DNA of 13,415 nt from Dehalococcoidia bacterium (GTDB lineage Bacteria > Chloroflexota > Dehalococcoidia > JAUYDP01): positions 1 through 13,415 of the forward strand of contig JAUYDP010000426.1 of the NCBI GenBank assembly GCA_030691805.1, read 5' to 3'. Shown in pieces: positions 12,747-13,415 of the stretch (the stretch's first letter is position 1; the number at the start of each line of letters is the position of its first letter). A program made the translations under genes and the position numbers. Under the pieces are notes generated by a model that was not told where the DNA came from, ran no database searches, and was given only the letters and a program-made list of their open reading frames with translations.

Positions 12747-12785
12747 ACAGGCGTCCCGCCTGTCCGCACAGGCCAGAGGCCTGTG
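12747..12785. repeat. Two adjacent ACAGGC hairpins
   Basis: ACAGGCG-TCC-CGCCTGT (12747-12763) is followed by CACAGGCC-AGA-GGCCTGTG (12767-12785), both perfect stems. The second has a decayed relative at 5009-5031. The pair lies in the 241-base gap before the PHP gene, together with the hairpin at 12650-12678. I see no gene in this gap and no convincing promoter. Confidence 0.6.
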
Positions 12786-12837
12786 CCACTTGCCCGGATT
12801 CATTTTCATACCAGTGATATGGTAAGGAACAAGGGCT

Positions 12838-13415
12838 ATGATCATTGACATCCACTACCATACTTGCGTGCCCGGATACTTGCGCACCCGTGACCTGCTG
12901 GACTACAACCGCCGGAACGCCCTGGTTTACAGAGCCAAGCAGAGGGGGCTGGAGGGGATATGCCTGACCGAGCACGACAAGGTGTGGGACGACGAGGCGG
13001 TCCGGGCGTTGACCCAGGAGCATGGCTTCCTGGTCCTTCGGGGCATGGAAGTCTCCACTAATTATGCCGAGTTCGGGCATGTGCTGGTCTATGGAATTGA
13101 CCGGTACATAAGCGGCATGTGGGATGCGGAGAAATTGGCCCGGCTGGTTGAAACGGAAGGGGGCATTATGTATGTTGCCCATCCGTTCCGGGAGGTCTAT
13201 TCTTGTGGAGACGAAGGGCTGGTCCCCAGCCTCACAATAGAAGAGGCCTGCCGGATGCCGATCTTCCAATTGGCGCAGGGCATGGAGGTATGCAACGGCG
13301 CCACTCACCAACGGGCCAATGAATACGCCCGGGAGGTATGCGTCACCCTGGGTATGAACGGGACAGGAGGCAGCGACGCCCACTCGACAGTTGGAGTCGG
13401 TAGCTGCGCCACTCT
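12838..13415 (+). CDS. PHP-domain metal-dependent hydrolase (3' truncated by window end)
   Basis: The frame opens at ATG 12838 and runs to the window end without a stop, giving at least 192 residues. It starts MIIDIHYHT, the HxH motif of PHP phosphoesterases. The other metal-binding motifs follow: TEHD near residue 45, the glutamate in LRGMEVST near 71, AHPF near 117 and GSDAH near 182. This set predicts a two- or three-metal centre that cleaves phosphoester bonds, as in histidinol phosphatase-like or nuclease-like PHP proteins; the substrate cannot be read from it. A TAAGGAACAAGGG stretch just upstream contains the ribosome-binding site. A 241-base repeat-rich gap with a hairpin separates it from the bzdO-like gene, so it is probably a separate unit. 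Confidence 0.88.
   Translation, partial: MIIDIHYHTCVPGYLRTRDLLDYNRRNALVYRAKQRGLEGICLTEHDKVWDDEAVRALTQEHGFLVLRGMEVSTNYAEFGHVLVYGIDRYISGMWDAEKLARLVETEGGIMYVAHPFREVYSCGDEGLVPSLTIEEACRMPIFQLAQGMEVCNGATHQRANEYAREVCVTLGMNGTGGSDAHSTVGVGSCAT

Noticed and set aside
12838..12855. Possible second selenoprotein in the PHP or bzd-like genes
   Set aside because: These frames read through from start to stop (or to the window end) without any in-frame TGA.
12682..13383. 233-aa ORF on the minus strand
   Set aside because: It is antisense to a frame with all PHP metal-binding motifs and a ribosome-binding site, and its protein has no recognisable domain.

Overview
The window appears to be a chromosomal segment of an anaerobic, moderately GC-rich bacterium. 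A Chloroflexota (Dehalococcoidia- or Anaerolineae-like) origin is my best guess. The clues are a PspA/PspAA pair, a Gre factor with an extra N-terminal domain, short zinc-ribbon proteins, GTAG...CTAC intergenic hairpins, and a class I (bzd-like) benzoyl-CoA reductase gene pair. A Firmicutes or other anaerobic lineage is not excluded. No rRNA, tRNA, CRISPR array or insertion sequence with a transposase is visible.

Layout. (1) Positions 1-626, plus strand: the C-terminus of a membrane transporter, probably MFS, followed by a stand-alone ChrB C-terminal-type protein. (2) Positions 816-4854, minus strand: a tight operon pspA > pspAA > Lon-like AAA+ protease > glutaredoxin-PDZ protein, driven by a near-consensus promoter (TTTACA-N17-TATAAT). 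The last gene is hidden from ordinary ORF calling. Its start overlaps the protease stop (ATGA), and it has an in-frame TGA exactly where the first cysteine of the glutaredoxin CPYC motif should be. A bacterial SECIS-like hairpin lies just downstream of the TGA, so this is most likely a selenoprotein (UPYC active site) fused to a PDZ domain. (3) Positions 5210-5503, minus strand: a small double zinc-ribbon protein, divergent from (4) positions 5688-8770, plus strand: radC, an unrecognised 210-aa protein, a possible 38-aa ORF, a SAM-like/GreA fusion, a DUF2062 membrane protein and a 40-aa single-TM microprotein, many of them overlapping or closely spaced. (5) Positions 8868-9665: an alpha/beta hydrolase with its own promoter. 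(6) Positions 9666-10113: a repeat-rich leader with eleven 10-bp tandem units, an imperfect direct duplication, a good promoter and a nested 128-bp palindrome built from two perfect 18-bp inverted pairs. (7) Positions 10114-12596: two subunits of the 2-hydroxyacyl-CoA dehydratase/benzoyl-CoA reductase family. (8) Positions 12838-13415: the start of a PHP-domain metal-dependent hydrolase that runs off the window.

How the genes may work together. The psp operon combines a membrane-damage effector (PspA), its small partner, an ATP-dependent protease and a seleno-redox protein with a peptide-binding PDZ domain. This looks like an envelope-stress and protein-quality module in which redox repair and proteolysis are co-expressed (inference). 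The bzdN/bzdO-like pair would form the substrate-reducing half of an ATP-dependent benzoyl-CoA reductase. Its ATPase/activator half is not in the window. The palindromic leader with repeated CCGAATnnATTCGG dyads is the best candidate for its control region.
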